DNA of 64,000 bases from Arthrobotrys musiformis (Eukaryota > Ascomycota > Orbiliomycetes > Orbiliales > Orbiliaceae), in the NCBI GenBank assembly GCA_036971715.1, contig JAVHJL010000002.1:528501-592500 (forward strand), written 5' to 3'. Made by a program: the position numbers and the translations under genes. Positions 36,057 through 48,925 of the stretch are shown in pieces. Below the pieces are notes generated by a model, which did no database searches, was not told the DNA's origin, and worked only from the letters and a program-made list of their open reading frames with translations. Every line of letters starts with the position of its first letter. Within the stretch, counting starts at the first letter, position 1.

Positions 36057-38142
36057 CTAGACCTCAGCCGCGCTAACATTCGTACCGTCCTTCGGCACCT
36101 GCTCACCGAGATCTCTAGTCTCCTCAGTAGTAGAAGCATCTAATTCATTCATCTCATCCTCCATATTATTCAATCTTCTAAACCTCCACCAAAATAGCCA
36201 TCCGGTAACAAACGCTGCAATGCCAATTCCAACATACATCCACAAAATCGTTGGGTCACCAGCAATAGGGCTTAAAGCCTCACTGATTGCCGCACCAAAT
36301 GCATATGTCAATAAGAACACCGCTTGGACAAAGCTTCTCATCGATGGCGGGGCCTTCATGTATGCGTACTCGAAACCGGTTACACTGGCTAGGATCTCGG
36401 CAACACCAATAAAGATGTATGCCGGGGCTTGAATAGCAATGTGCACCTTGTTGCCTTGGGCCACGCCGTTGACCTCAGATGCCGGGCAGAGTGGAGAGCT
36501 ATAACAAGGACCGGCAGAGTATATCATGTGTTGGACGATGGCGGCGTAGGCCATCCCGAGGGAAGCAACCGTAAAGCCGAGGGCGATGCGGTTTATTGGT
36601 GGAAATGGTATGCGTGCCCTTTGAAGAAGTGGGTAGATAATTCGGTCGAGAATCGGGACAAAGACAATGATTGCGATCGGATCGAAGTTTTGCATTAGAT
36701 CGTTAGGAATACCATGAGTTTCCATTTGGCCGGCTTCAAAAGGGATCGTGTTAGCCCATTGAAAAGCTACGAATTCCAGGGAGCCCAAGTGCTAAACTTA
36801 CCTTGTGAAATGAAATTTGTCGAGAACTGATTGTATACTACCCAAAAGACTGGAAATACGGTGAACACCTTGCACGCAACCAGGGCTCGTTTCAACTCTT
36901 CAATAAAGTGGTCGTCCCAAGGTAGGTCCCTCAAACCGTCCTCCTTCTGGGCCTGCAAGGATGGCTTTGGTGCATTTGTGTCTCTGTTCTTGGCCATAAT
37001 CCAGAGCGCTTTGAAAGCATCCGTAATGATAGAGCCCTTCGGTGGTCGGTCGATGTATGTCTTCCTTCCCAGAACGAGAATAATAAACCCAACGAAGAAC
37101 ATACAAAGACATAGCAAGTATGCACTTGAGAAGGACAACGGCAGCTTATACTCCATATAGGGCGTCGCTAGAACCGACAGTGAGCCGACATTCACTGCCA
37201 CGTAAAAAATCATGTAGATTCTCTGGATAGTCAACGCCGGGTCAAGAATGACCTTTTCGCCAGATGGAAGGGTCTTAACAGCCATTTTCTTTCTAGTGTA
37301 TTGCTCTGCAATGAGAGGGCTAACATTGGCTTTGATCCCCCCGGTTCCAATCCCGATCAAAATGATGGCACATATAAACCCTCCGAGGCCAGCACCGACT
37401 TGAATACTGAACGGAAGGGAAGTGACGAAAAGAACGATCAAGCCAACTATGTAGACCATGCAAAAGTAAACGATGGTTTTGTATTTTCCGAGGTATTGAT
37501 CTGCCACAATTGCTCCGAAGATTGGGGTTACTGCAGAGTTATCGGTTTAGCCCACGCAATATAGTCGAAGGATTTCGCAGCATTTCAATTTACCATAGCA
37601 CCAAAACTGGAAAAATGTGCCTAAGCCGGTGGCGCCATGTTGGCCCATCCCTAAAGCACCCGGCCCTTCTCGTCCATCGTACGGCCTTTGTATGAAGTTT
37701 TGAAATAGACCTTGACAACCGTAATACGAAAATCTTTCGCAAAGTTCGACAATCGCGACGAGCCACGCCGAGAGGGGTAGACTCTCAGCTATGTGTCGCA
37801 ATGTTGCCTTTTCTTCAGCGGTGGGCTCGGGGTAATCCTCCGTTTCATTTTCAATTTTTTCGGCTGCTGGAGGAGCAGGAGAGGTGACGGCATCTAAGCG
37901 CATAGAAAGGCCGGTAGTCAGTAACTATTCGAATAAGCCCTTACTTTCAGGTCGCCTCCATACCCGAACCTGGATTGGACTGTGTCCTGCTCGTGCTTCC
38001 GCTTGTAGATGCCGGGAGACAATATAGATCCTCCTTGGCCCTAAAAACCCATCATTAGAAGTTTTGGCCCCTTAATAGTGTGAATTAACTGCAGCTGTTG
38101 CCGTGCTTACTCGGTGACCTGGCTCGATTCGTGATCAGCCAT
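36057..38142 (-). CDS. PTR2-type proton-dependent oligopeptide transporter (POT family)
   Basis: Five exons: 38111-38142, 37964-38040, 37594-37893, 36802-37530 and 36057-36733, giving 604 aa, the usual PTR2 length. The N-terminal tail is acidic and Ser/Thr-rich. The first helix carries the POT signature E86-L-C-E89-R90-F-S-Y-Y-G, used for proton coupling. VTPIFGAIVADQYLGKYK and GTGGIKANVSPL follow as in the family. The exon 4-5 junction restores FISQAGQMETHGIPND. About 12 membrane helices are present. It should import di- and tripeptides across the plasma membrane with protons. The last intron ends in GAAG, with a good GCTAAC branch. The first two exons are short and encode only the variable tail, so they are the least certain part. 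Confidence 0.92.
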
Positions 38143-38983
38143 GTTTGATTCTCGGGACTCCCTTTGCTTTGATTCGCAGTTCGTAGCTGGTGATGCCCGG
38201 GCGATGGAGACAAAGGTAGAGAATTAATCCAGCCTGCGAAACCGGAAGAGCTATTTCGTGCTCTAAGAGCATATTAACTCTCTAACTACAATGCCTTTGA
38301 TATCCGTCATATATCCCGCCCGACCAGCTAAAAAAAAACCGTTGGCGCGCAGATTTTTCTCCAAGGCGCATTATTATTATGTATTTTGTTTGACATTTTT
38401 GTGCGGTGTCTCTAGGCTATCTATTACCGTATGGGCAATGATCTCAGTCTGCCTTCTGCATGGAGAACTCTTTTCCTTCTCATCCTATGTCTTGGCTCGT
38501 CTGCACTGAAGCTTAAATACAGAGACATAGTTTCCTGGCCATAGTTAGGAGAGCTCACCAAATTACAACAGCAGATATGCGTTGTAGACGCTTTGGATAT
38601 TTTTGTGTTACCGAAGGGCTCTGAGACTGCAATGTACGTACATGTAGTGTCCCGCGCCCGTTCTGGAAATCGTCCCAGAATGTGCAAGTGCACATGTACG
38701 TGCCCCAAAACACTCCTCAAGACCCAAGACACTCTGCAGGGAGCAGAGTTGACCCTGAAGAATTGCCCTACTGAACTTCAAATGCGAGATACATCGAGAA
38801 GGATAGAAACGCTAACAAGCCTCTCATTAAATTTATAAAGTCGTGACATCATTTCAACCGTAGCTCCAACTAAACCCCTTGTCTACCCAAACGAAAAACA
38901 ATAGTAAGCAGACGCAATACAAGCAACCAGAACAATTCGCAAGTGTATGTGCAGGTATCATCGAGTTCTTCGAACGGGGAAGA
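38143..38983. other. intergenic, no gene seen
   Basis: Promoter side of PTR2 and 3' side of the PD-(D/E)XK gene. No conserved frame was found. Confidence 0.5.
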
Positions 38984-41063
38984 CTATTCCGTCAACCTTG
39001 CAAGAACCCTGTTCACCTCTTCACTTTCACCGAGTTTTTCACACATGTCTTTGACCCATTCTTTGATTCCCCACTCACACGCCATTCTCAGGAAGCGGAG
39101 TATCTGAAACGTCCCCAGGAAATTCCTTGATTGTCCGATCAAGAAAGGGCCTAGAACATGCCTGGTACCGGTAAAATCCCTAATGTCATCCGTATATACT
39201 ACGTTATAATACCAGTTGGCACCAATGACTGATAGGGTCAGAATTAGTGGAGAAGACTTTATCTCCACGGTGATATCTTCATCCAGCACTTCAGTGGGGG
39301 CCATGTCATCCGTTTGCATCATGCTACTATTAAGATTTATAGTATTTGTGGCGGACGCTGTTGTTGCGCTGGCGGATGACCAGGATGCTAGCATGGCAGA
39401 AGCGCAGAGCGTGGTCTCGTATTCCGCAGCCAGAGAACTACCAGTTTCGTCTTTGACCTTGACTGGGATGACAGGGAATGGGATGGAATGAGTGAAAGCT
39501 GTTGGTGCACGAGTTCGACACATGGCTTCGAGGTTCCTGAGGAACTCTGCAACTACAGGGTCCGTTTTGTCGAGACCAATGGTAATATCGACTTTAGCTG
39601 GAGTAGTATCATATTGCCCAGTATCACTTTCGGTGGCGGAAGATATGGAGTTCTTGCGGGGTCTTGTGGCGGACGTCTGCAAGCGGGGTGGCGCCGACAA
39701 TCGGCCCATGTCAATCGGGAGAAGGGCCGGTTCAAGGTCAACCGTAGTCCTAATCAGGCGTTAGTCACAGCGGCGCCCTAAACAATCGCGAGAAACTTAC
39801 GCCACTAGAACAGATACTGTAGCTTCGTATTCCTTGAACGCATGCTCTAACATAAGTTTTGTGTGCATTACCCATTCGGTTTCCGTACTTGACGCCACAT
39901 GTAATTTCTCCGAGTTTTGCACACTTTTGGTGACAAAATCTAACTCGGACCCTAAATCCCGTTCAGACCAATCGTCCGCAAAACCTCCATATACGAGATC
40001 GGGGAGATAAGTGAAAGGATCAAGCCTTTCGATATCGTCCTAGAAAACGTCCAATTAGTATCAGATTTTCATCCCATCGTATATTGTACCTTTCCGTACC
40101 CTGAAGCTCCCTGGAATACATCCTTGAGCCGAACACCACCCGCTCAATCGTTTCAAGAAGCCGCCAACGCCCACGCCGATCGTTCTCGTCGCCCTCGAGA
40201 ACTTCCCCGCCCCGCCGCTACATCCCAAAAACCGAAAACTCGGCCGAGTTCGATCCAAACTTTCCCTCTTCATTCTCATTAGCGTATTTGGGCTATGGGC
40301 TACTGGTGTCGTAGGTCGTTGGGTTATGGTTTTCTCTGTAAGTTGTGTTTGAGATTTTGACTCGAGGTTAAGTCGTCCTAGACTGATTCTTGAAGCCGTC
40401 CCCTCCCGATCTCTAAGTCCCACCATGCCATGTTGGTGGCTAGGTCGTAAATCCTTGCTACTGCTTTTCCGGCGGAGTGTATGCCTTGAACTAGTATCTC
40501 CTGGAATGCGGTTGTCGCGGTCGGCGCGGTGTTCCCTGGCTGTACTTCGTAGATTCTCACTCTTGCTGCTCTATAATTGAATCCAAAGGAAATGTTCCCC
40601 AAGGAAAGTTGGACACGTCAGAACGGAAACGACGGATTATTCTTGTCTTTAAACATTCTGGTGTGATTTTTTTGCATTTGCCATGTTTGCATTGCAGGAG
40701 GAGGGGCAAAACCATTGGATTGATATCGGAAGAAAGTCTGATAAGTGAAGTCTTTCGATGTGCAAATCCAACTGGTTGGGGAGGGAAGTGGGTGGATATC
40801 GTCTATTGCATTGGGCAAAGAAGGGGGGTAAAAAAAAAAGTCTTGGGACTTTTAGATAACTATTTTTTTTTTTTTTTTTTCGAGGGCAAAAACGAGTTAG
40901 TTACCTTGGATTTGTGCAGTACCTTTCTCTTCTTTGGTACTGGCGGGATTGTCTGTGGCGGATTGTGCGATTGAACGTCGGCTTGCCAGTCTGAGATTCG
41001 ACGCTTGAATGAACGAGTCAGAAAGTCGGCAGTGGGAGATGGTAATTCTCCAGCTTCATCCAT
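38984..41063 (-). CDS. fungal PD-(D/E)XK nuclease-like protein, probably catalytically altered
   Basis: Best model: exons 40905-41063, 40100-40570, 39801-40039 and 38984-39749, giving 544 aa, in phase. The N-terminus is disordered with a near-SV40 NLS (PKKRKV, residues 43-48). The C-terminal half follows the layout of the fungal PD-(D/E)XK-like family: ETEW..HTKLMLEHAF, a KVDITIGLD strand (D344), PVIPVKVKDE where the E-x-K strand should be, TLCASAMLASW, SVIGANWYYNVVY, then LGTFQILRFLRMACEW. The E-x-K position reads K-V-K (387-389), so the metal-binding Glu seems lost. Intron 1 is long (334 nt). The stretch 40100-40260 is open in another frame too (RLLETIERVVFGS), so an extra intron there is possible. 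Likely a nuclear DNA/RNA-binding protein. Confidence 0.6.
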
Positions 41064-42358
41064 TGCGCCGTCCGTCGTGGATATACCTGCGCTTCCTTTG
41101 AAAAATCCCCTGCCGTCTGACTGATATTTGAAGAGTACCTCGAATTGTCTGGTATGAGCAATAGCGAAAGAATGATGTGGTTGGTCTCACGACAAAGGAT
41201 AGTGGGGAAAGAATAAGTTGCTAGAGCAGAGTCCGTGCTCTAAAACCTCTCTTCGACAAGCCCACGTCGTCTCCGTGTGTCCATGAGCCCCGTATTAATG
41301 CGGTGAGGTGGTAATTCTGTGCTGCCAACTGTTCAAGTTTTTTTTTTTTTTTTGTGCCTTGCTTTGTTTCTTTCTTTCTTTCCGCTTCTCTTTCTTGCCT
41401 CAGATTGCCTCTCTTCGCTGCTCGGTTATGACACCAATCTGTCGCTATTCCCGCTTCCCCGTGCCTATTTCCTCTTTGTTATTGCGCAATACCCGCTGCC
41501 AAACTGGAAAGGTGAAAGGGAAAATGTTGATCTTATGCGGAATTCAGGGGCAGGAGGGTGTATCTCGGTCGACAATTCATTGATAGCAAAGCATCTTCTT
41601 TCAAGGCGAACTAAATTCTGGTGGACAGTTATCCTGCTTCCTCTTCTCGTTCTACGCGTCCTCCAGTGATTTCGTGTTACTTCATTTGTTTTCCTTTCTC
41701 ATTCTTAGGGCTTGTTCGCCGGATTTGGTTGGTTCTTTCGGTGGCCTTTGTTAGAGCTTCCCGATGAAGGTTTTGCTTTTTCACGAACAGTCTATGTCCT
41801 CGAATCAAGACCTCTCTTTGTTCAGATGTTTGTTTGGCTGCAAAATGCATCGACCACGATCAGTACGGTGGTCATACGGACACTCGCCTTGCAGATGTGC
41901 ATGCATCTCGATATCTCTTTCGACTGGTAGACGACGAGTGGCCGCTGCATTGGATCGTGAGCCTCGAAACCTGAGCCGAATGCGATCGAACTCTTGCATA
42001 TGCAAGATTTCTTCAGGCCGAATGGAACACGAGGGTCGGCGAGGGAGTATGCCACACATCAAACCATCTACCGGCAGTCCCACTTCTTGGATCCGAACGC
42101 GAATTGGCTTTGAACCCGACAAATATTCCACTCGGCCATTATGGACTGATTCTTCGCGCCGGGCTTTTCACAAAGGTTATTTAAGCGCCGATGATAGCTG
42201 AGGGGTAGGCTTAATATCGCAACAAGGGCTTTTCATTTTGCAGCTGGTGAACCCGGACCTGAAGCAAGGCCTGACGTTAGCATTTCCTAGACCAATCGAT
42301 ACCCTGGCCCGACCGATCCATGTGCTGAAATTAGATCGGTCTTTCCTATCTAAAGTAT
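41064..42358. other. intergenic; poly-T tract
   Basis: T15-class run at about 41339-41353, then CT-rich sequence. Overlapping frames on both strands at 41764-42201 share one stretch and show no domain, so I leave them out. Confidence 0.5.
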
Positions 42359-44137
42359 CTAAATTCGAGACTCCTTCACCAGCATAGTCACAGCAGTCCC
42401 ATCATCAAGTATCTCCGACCGCTCAACAAGTTCGTAGCCCTCTTTTGCGGGCAGGTAGACCGTCCAAATATACCAATACGACCCTGCCACGAAGAACACT
42501 AAAACTGTGGCAACTGCGTATGTCCCGTACCAAAACTTTACATCTCCCTTCCCACCTTCCGGTCGAATAAACGGTGCAATCAAAAGAGCCACGCAGGTCA
42601 CAACCCTAACAACTACCGCAGCCGATGGTGCCTTATATGGTCGTTTCAAGTCTGGCTGCTTTCGACGCAGAAGGATCAATCCAACGACAACTGCCAGAGC
42701 TACAAACTGCTGTGCATATGACTGAACGTCTAGAATGAAGGCGTAAATGTCTGCTGGGGGCGTGAAGGTTATAATGAAAAATGCCTGTATGAAATTTATT
42801 GAAAGTGCCGCCAGTGGCGCATTGAAGGGTTTCGAGGAAGCGAAGAACTTGCTGAAGGGTATAACACCCTGCCGGGCGACTTCTTGGTTAAGACGGGACT
42901 ATTGTGCAGGGAAATTAGTTGAATGACAGTCTTGACGAGGATTGAGCTAAACTGACTTGCGAGAACAGCCCGACCATCACATTGCCAGCTGTCGAAATTG
43001 CGACCGCCAAAGATAGTACTCGCCTCCCAACGTTATAACCGAAAACCCGCTCGAAGAAAAGTCCTGCGATAAGCTCTCCGCTATTTCTGATATCCTCTCC
43101 ATCAACGACAGAAAAATATGCCAGATTGACGAAAAAGTACATCAAACACACCGTAGCAAGTCCAGCCGTTGTCGCAGTCTTCAAAGTCCGAACGGGGTTT
43201 TTGATTTCGTTCATGACATCATTTGCAGACGCGAACCCCATGTAGGCATATGTTATTTTGAGAACAGCAGTCGACATACTACCCCACCCCCAGATGCTTC
43301 CCTCAAAAAGTGAACCCCGGTCGTTCGTGCCATTCCCTCGAGCTATAACAACGAGTGCTGTTAAGGTTATTAACCCCATCAAAACAATTTTGATGTAGCC
43401 TAAGCCGGTCTGAATCGCGATCCCAGTACGTAAGAAACAACCATGAATGAGAACTGTCCATGTTAGTAAAAGCAATGCGAACCCTCTGTTCGCTAACTTA
43501 GTAGATGGGATGCCTAAGGCGAATGTCAAATATTCACCAAAAACAATACAGTTGCTCGCCACCGAGTATAGAAATATAGTGTAAAAAGCGAAGAAGATAC
43601 TCGCCAAGTATTTTGGCTTCGGATATGTGAACTCCAAATACACCTGTCAAGAGACCATTAGTTAGTAGGCACGTACTAAGTAGTTGATACGGTGCGTCAT
43701 GAGGCGTATCATGCGGTCGGTATACGGGGTCCTACCTTATCGCCTCCACTTCTAGGCAGCATACACCCGTACTCCAAGCTAACCGTGAGAGCACACACGG
43801 CAATAGCAGCTCCAACGACCCAGAGTATGAGTGACAAACCAACGCTTCCGACGGAGCGATAGATGCTCCCTGGAGTAGCGAATATACCCGATCCGATAAT
43901 TCTTGAGACGACTAGGCTGTAAACGTGGAACCAACCTAGATTCCGCCCAAAAGTTGCAGTCTCTGGGACCGTTCGAGAAACGTTTGATGGTTCGGATGAG
44001 AAGTCAAGGCTACCCGGCCTGGATCCAACGGTGACGACGCCTGGGGGTCCGTCATATGCAGCAATCTCCCCCTCGTGCAGGTCTTCTTGGAGGAATGGAA
44101 CATGTTCGCCTTGTCCATCATGCGTATGTGAGGACAT
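42359..44137 (-). CDS. amino-acid permease, LAT/methionine-permease type (APC superfamily)
   Basis: Three exons: 43736-44137, 42957-43643 and 42359-42898, giving 542 aa, phase 0 at both joins. I chose the ATG at 44137 because the upstream extension begins with GTG. After an acidic 65-residue cytosolic tail, the first helix has the APC substrate signature SRIIGSGIFATPGSI (G82-S-G). About 12 helices follow. The loop SRLNQEVARQGVIPFSKFF is typical of the L-type/MUP branch, whose yeast members import methionine. Substrate assignment to methionine or another neutral amino acid is inferred. The tail after the last helix is short. It is divergent from the large kinase gene, with about 1.5 kb between starts. 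Confidence 0.92.
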
Positions 44138-45598
44138 TTCTTGGGCGAAAGCGAGGCTGGTTGATGTTGGGTTAACGTTGGGGATGCATTTCCCCTTCCG
44201 AAATACCACTCTTGTTACCCATCATGTTGTTCATACAGGCACATACATACGCCCGAGAAATCGAGAAGCGGTTGGGCTGTGACTTCGATTGAACCACGAA
44301 TGATAATTCCAATACTCTGGATCTCCAGTATAACCAGCTTACACGCATACATAAGTACGTACCGCACATAATATCAGAAAGCCTTTCGAGTTTGAAAGCT
44401 TTCTTTCACGTCAATGCAACGCACCTACTATGAGGCTGAACTCGTTTGACTTAAACATCAAGCGCAAGCTTAAGCTCCGTTATATCACCGAATTCCAAAT
44501 AACAATCCTACAACGCATGATGCGAATATGGGCGTTCGAGAGCCGCTAGCCATACAGCAGACGGTGCCGGCCGGGATACAATGATAAGGGTTTAAGGTGA
44601 TTTGCTTCGGCTCCCAGGCTAGCTAAATTCTGTGGTAGACTGATAGGTTGAGGTTTCAGTCTCGAGCCGTAATTCCGATATTACTATCATGCGCCCAAGT
44701 ACCCAAGTTCCTTGCTTCGAGCCTCGCGCTCTGTCGTTTTCGCGGAGGCCCAGAAGCCTCACATATGCACATTTAAATTTGGGCCCGAAAAAGAAACAAA
44801 GTGACGATAGCCATCAGGAGCCTCTATCATGTCAAAGCGACCTCGAAGCTTTTTTCCCGGGATCAAACGACGCATTCAACGACTGCAGACACATGCATAG
44901 GTTCCAGAAATGGAATTTCAGCCCTTGGCAGGGCAAACGAAGCTCTTCTCTCCCCACCGTTGGCAAGGCTGGCCATTTCGATGCTAAATGGTATGAAGTG
45001 TGAAGGCTCATACTCTGTCTAACCTTGCAGCCCGCTCGAGACCTCGAATCAAAAGCGATTCTTGAACTGCGGGGCTGACTAGCACTAACTCATCCCATAG
45101 TCGCCTATTCACCCGCATCTAAGACCCAGCTTTCTGTCAAAACCAGGGTGTATCCTTCCCGCCTGTTTTGTTTCTTGTTTGCCTGTCGACGATTCCTCCA
45201 ATTCGACTACGTAAAAGTAAATGCAAGGACCCGCTTGGTTTTCTTTTCTGATCTTCAAGAACAAGAAAAACAGTTTTTGGTCGCCTGTTGGCCTAGTGTG
45301 CAAGGGCGTGAGTAGTGGTGAGGACTAACTACCTCTCTCGGCTCCAGCTTCTTATCTTCGGCGGTGTACGTATCCCACGGCCACAGCGATACTGTGATTA
45401 CATACATAGCTCAAGTTCGTGCGCACTCGAACGTTCATTCTGAAGCTACAGATAACGGAAGCCCACGGCAGCTTGTCTCTGGAAATATACAATTCGATAT
45501 CTTCGAAACCAAACCCCCTAGGGCCCTTCGCATGTTGATGCCCAGCACCGCACGTTTTAAGAGCAGATCTCTTCGCGCACGCGAGCCAACCCGCCAAA
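44138..45598. other. divergent promoter region
   Basis: 1.46 kb between the starts of the permease (minus) and the kinase (plus). It must carry both promoters. I noticed no clear TATA box or repeated motif and no third gene. Confidence 0.5.
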
Positions 45599-48500
45599 AT
45601 GGCGACGGCGGTTATGATAGACAACAGCCTTTCACTCGGCTGGGAGACCAGCCAGTGCCAAAGCTACAAATACTTTCTTCAAATCATCGCAGTTGAACAG
45701 CCGAGGTTCGCTACACCGCGCGAACGAGGCAAAAACATCGAGAAATTGTTTTATCCAAAATCGGATGTCCAGGAGATCTTTATGCGGGATGGGGTACTCA
45801 GGGACATCGTTGGCTGCACGACATGCAAAGGGTGTAGGTTATTCCGTGGACCCGAGACGACCGCAGGAAATAAGTTAGAAGAGAGTCTTATCATCAATAG
45901 CATTACCGATCCGGAGCGGCCGCGGTTCATCCTACTGGCGATACTTGTGTGTATCGGCCAATCGTACCTGATAAGGTATTTGAATCCAGAAAGGTTCTCA
46001 GATAACAACCTGGACAACATTACAAACGAGATGGTGATGCGGAGGGGTCATTTGGAAGAGCTTTTGCCCCAGCCATTAAGCGTAGAGCACTTCTTGGACC
46101 GATTTCAAATGTTAAGAAGAAGATTCGATTTAAAGACCTTTGATCAATTCGGCAAGGGAAGGCGGCTAGAATTTGATGAAGAAGATATTCTACCTTTCAG
46201 CGTCGACGAAGAACATAGTTCAAGCACATATGGGATTGTCCACCGATTCGAGATCTATCCCTGCTATAACAACATCACCAGAAACGGAATCAAGGTACGG
46301 TTTCTCAGAGCAAATATTTTTTCAAATGAAATTGCATATCTGTGAAAGATATATGCTAACTAGGAACAGGTCACAAAATTTGCTCGAAAAATCTTACGGG
46401 CAGAAATCGCAGAGACGGATTTCAGGTACGAGCGCGACAACCTGGCTTTCGTCAACGGTCTCAACAACCCCAATATTATCGAAATGTTTTGTTGGTACAC
46501 GAGACGTAAGCCTGGCGATAAGAAGGAATTCACTTATGTGTTTCCTTATATGGAGGCTAGCCTTCACGATGTCCTCACAGGCAAGCCGAACACACCAGCC
46601 GACCTCAGGAACCATCAGACGACATCTTTATACAACAGCCCGATCTGGCAGCAGATGGTAGACGTAACCTCGGGCCTTGTGGCAATTCATAACCCCGATC
46701 CAGGCCTGTTGAAAAAACAGGGACTACAACCGACACCAGGCGGGTGGTTAGGATATCACTTCGACTTCAAACCCAGTAACATCCTTGTAGACTCCGATGG
46801 CAGGTTTCTCATAACCGACTTTGGTTTGTCTGTTTTCAAACGACGAGGTACATCCGAAGACACTGCCACTTCGACTAGAGGGGAGGAAAGTGAGATGCTG
46901 TACGACCCATTAGGCACCCCAGCTTATCAACCTCCGGGTATTCAGCCTGCCCCAGGAATTCTTCATATCGGGGACTCGTACGATATCCCCAGAATGCGCC
47001 GTACATACGATGTGTGGTCACTCGCCTGTGTCATGACCGAGGTCATAACATACATTCTCGGCTACGATGGCCAGAAAGGTGCGGCCGCTGTTGCCCGCTT
47101 CAAAGAAATGCGTATGGCGGATTCGACGCGGGATAACTCCCCAGCATGGCACAGCAGATCTAGTGCAGCAAACAATGAACCTCGTCTAAAACCTAGTGTT
47201 GAAGACTGGTTTAAATACATGAAGATTTTAGCAGGAACAGAGGATCCATACCTTAGTACCATTTTAGATTTACTAGAGGAAATGTTTGGGATTTATTCGC
47301 GGTCAAATTCGAAAGATGCGGAGCAAAGGTTGAGGGCTGCGAACCAAAGAGAAAAGGAGAGACTGGAGTCAATATTCCGGGGAACTACTGGTATCCCAAC
47401 GGAAGAGACACCATTTTCGGTATCTCAGTGGATCAAGGCAAGAGGGAAGGAAAATCTCATTTACGACAGCGAACTTCAGGCGAAATATATTATGTTCGTT
47501 CAAGATTACTAGTAAGGCCTAAAACCCGCCAACAATACCCGTGTTTCCAGTTTTGGTTCTAACAAAGACAAAGTAATGACCGCTCAAGTATCGATGGACG
47601 AGGAGATAAACTCAAACTCCGGCCTTGGATCGAAGTCCAGGCCCTGAAGGTCTTCCAGAGCGAACACGCTAAGTCACGCCTCCGCGTCGTGATAACCTTT
47701 AAGGAGCAGAATAGACTTGTCGCAGAGTCAGAAGGCTGTGGGTGCAATATTCTATACGAATAGTCCCCCCTACCCGGTTGTGAACTAACATTGATGAACG
47801 GAAAAGCCGTGTATAGTACAGAACAGTTTATCCCGTTATATCACTATGAAGACCTCAATGAAGACTTCGCCAATTCCTGTGCTTTCCGGAACACCTTTGT
47901 CGATAGGCTTATTGGCTTTGAGGATTTTTCAGACTTACGTCAGTTTCAAGAGGCGATTTTGGGGTATAGAATAAAGTCAGACTCGGATCAGAATATCCGC
48001 TTTTGCTTTACGGATAAGGAAGATTCGAAATGGAGGTCTGAGATGGATGGTGCACGCGTTGAGATCTGGACCACGCATGGCCTATCAGTAAGTTAAAACA
48101 ATATCCTGATAACATAGATATAAATTCTAATAAACCTTGCACGAACAACTAGAAACCACCCCAACTATATAACGGAGGCCAAAAGGGAATCGGATTGCCA
48201 GTACTAAACCGTATCAATAGTAACCAAGTTCCGGCGTTAACGCCACCCCACACGCCTCGAGAAGGGTCTATTATCACACAAAATCCTGCACCCGGGAAAA
48301 GTCATGATTCTTCTGTGGTAATATTCCGCCCTTCTCACAAAGACATTCTCGTGATTCCGGCCCTCCAGCACAAAGCACGACTATGCGGTGGCTGTCCCGG
48401 TAACTGGAGTGACCCGAATTCGATCAGTTTTATTGTAAACCCACCGCACGACAAGTTTCCAGTATTAAGGTTCAAATCAGAGTCCCTTGGGCTGCGATTC

Positions 48501-48925
48501 GATCCGTTGGATCCAATCTCATGCGTTCCCGGGATGCCACTCGAGCTCCAGGAGGCAGTACTACGGTCGAGGGACGACGTGAACAAGAAAACCGTTTTCA
48601 ATCAAACCTGCGTCAGCCTACGGTTCAAGAGTGAAAAGCGTACGAACCCTCTCTTAATTTGCCTATAGGGCTACTTCTCTTCAAGCAATCCTAACATACA
48701 TATTTGTAACAGACTGCCTTGATTTTATAGCAGCTTTCTCTAGGGCGTTCCCATGGAGGCATTTGTATGAAACGGGGTTTTACAATGCCTACTTTGGTAG
48801 CAACCGAAATCCTACAATAGAGGTATAAACTTTAGATCAATGAATTCATAGTTTTGAATGAATCTGATCCCATCACGACACAGGATGCTCTAGGAACACC
48901 GGTTATTCCATCTAAAAGACACTGA
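45599..48925 (+). CDS. large fungal protein kinase with N-terminal and C-terminal accessory domains
   Basis: Seven exons: 45599-46294, 46370-47511, 47574-47741, 47817-48087, 48153-48639, 48713-48822 and 48884-48925. All in phase, giving 971 aa. Residues 1-230 form a helical domain I do not recognise. The kinase domain spans about 233-500: Lys239 in FARK, catalytic loop HFDFKPSNIL (Asp364, Lys366, Asn369; Phe replaces HRD Arg), DFG Asp382, and a long insert before GTPAYQPPG. After it comes a beta-rich region (KLRPWIEVQALKVFQSEHAK..VVITF, FEDFSDLRQFQEAILGY..) like the C-terminal module of many fungal kinase and NLR-like proteins, whose function is unknown. Donor GTGCAA at 47742 is weak, and intron 2 ends in AAAG. 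Without these joins the downstream frames would look like separate small genes. Confidence 0.78.

Noticed and set aside
41764..42201. Overlapping plus- and minus-strand frames of 145 and 108 codons
   Set aside because: They occupy the same DNA in opposite directions with no domain on either strand.
47791..48096. A separate small gene starting at the ATG near 47794
   Set aside because: A GTGCAA...TATAG intron (47742-47816) joins this text in phase to the kinase gene, and the protein continues on both sides.
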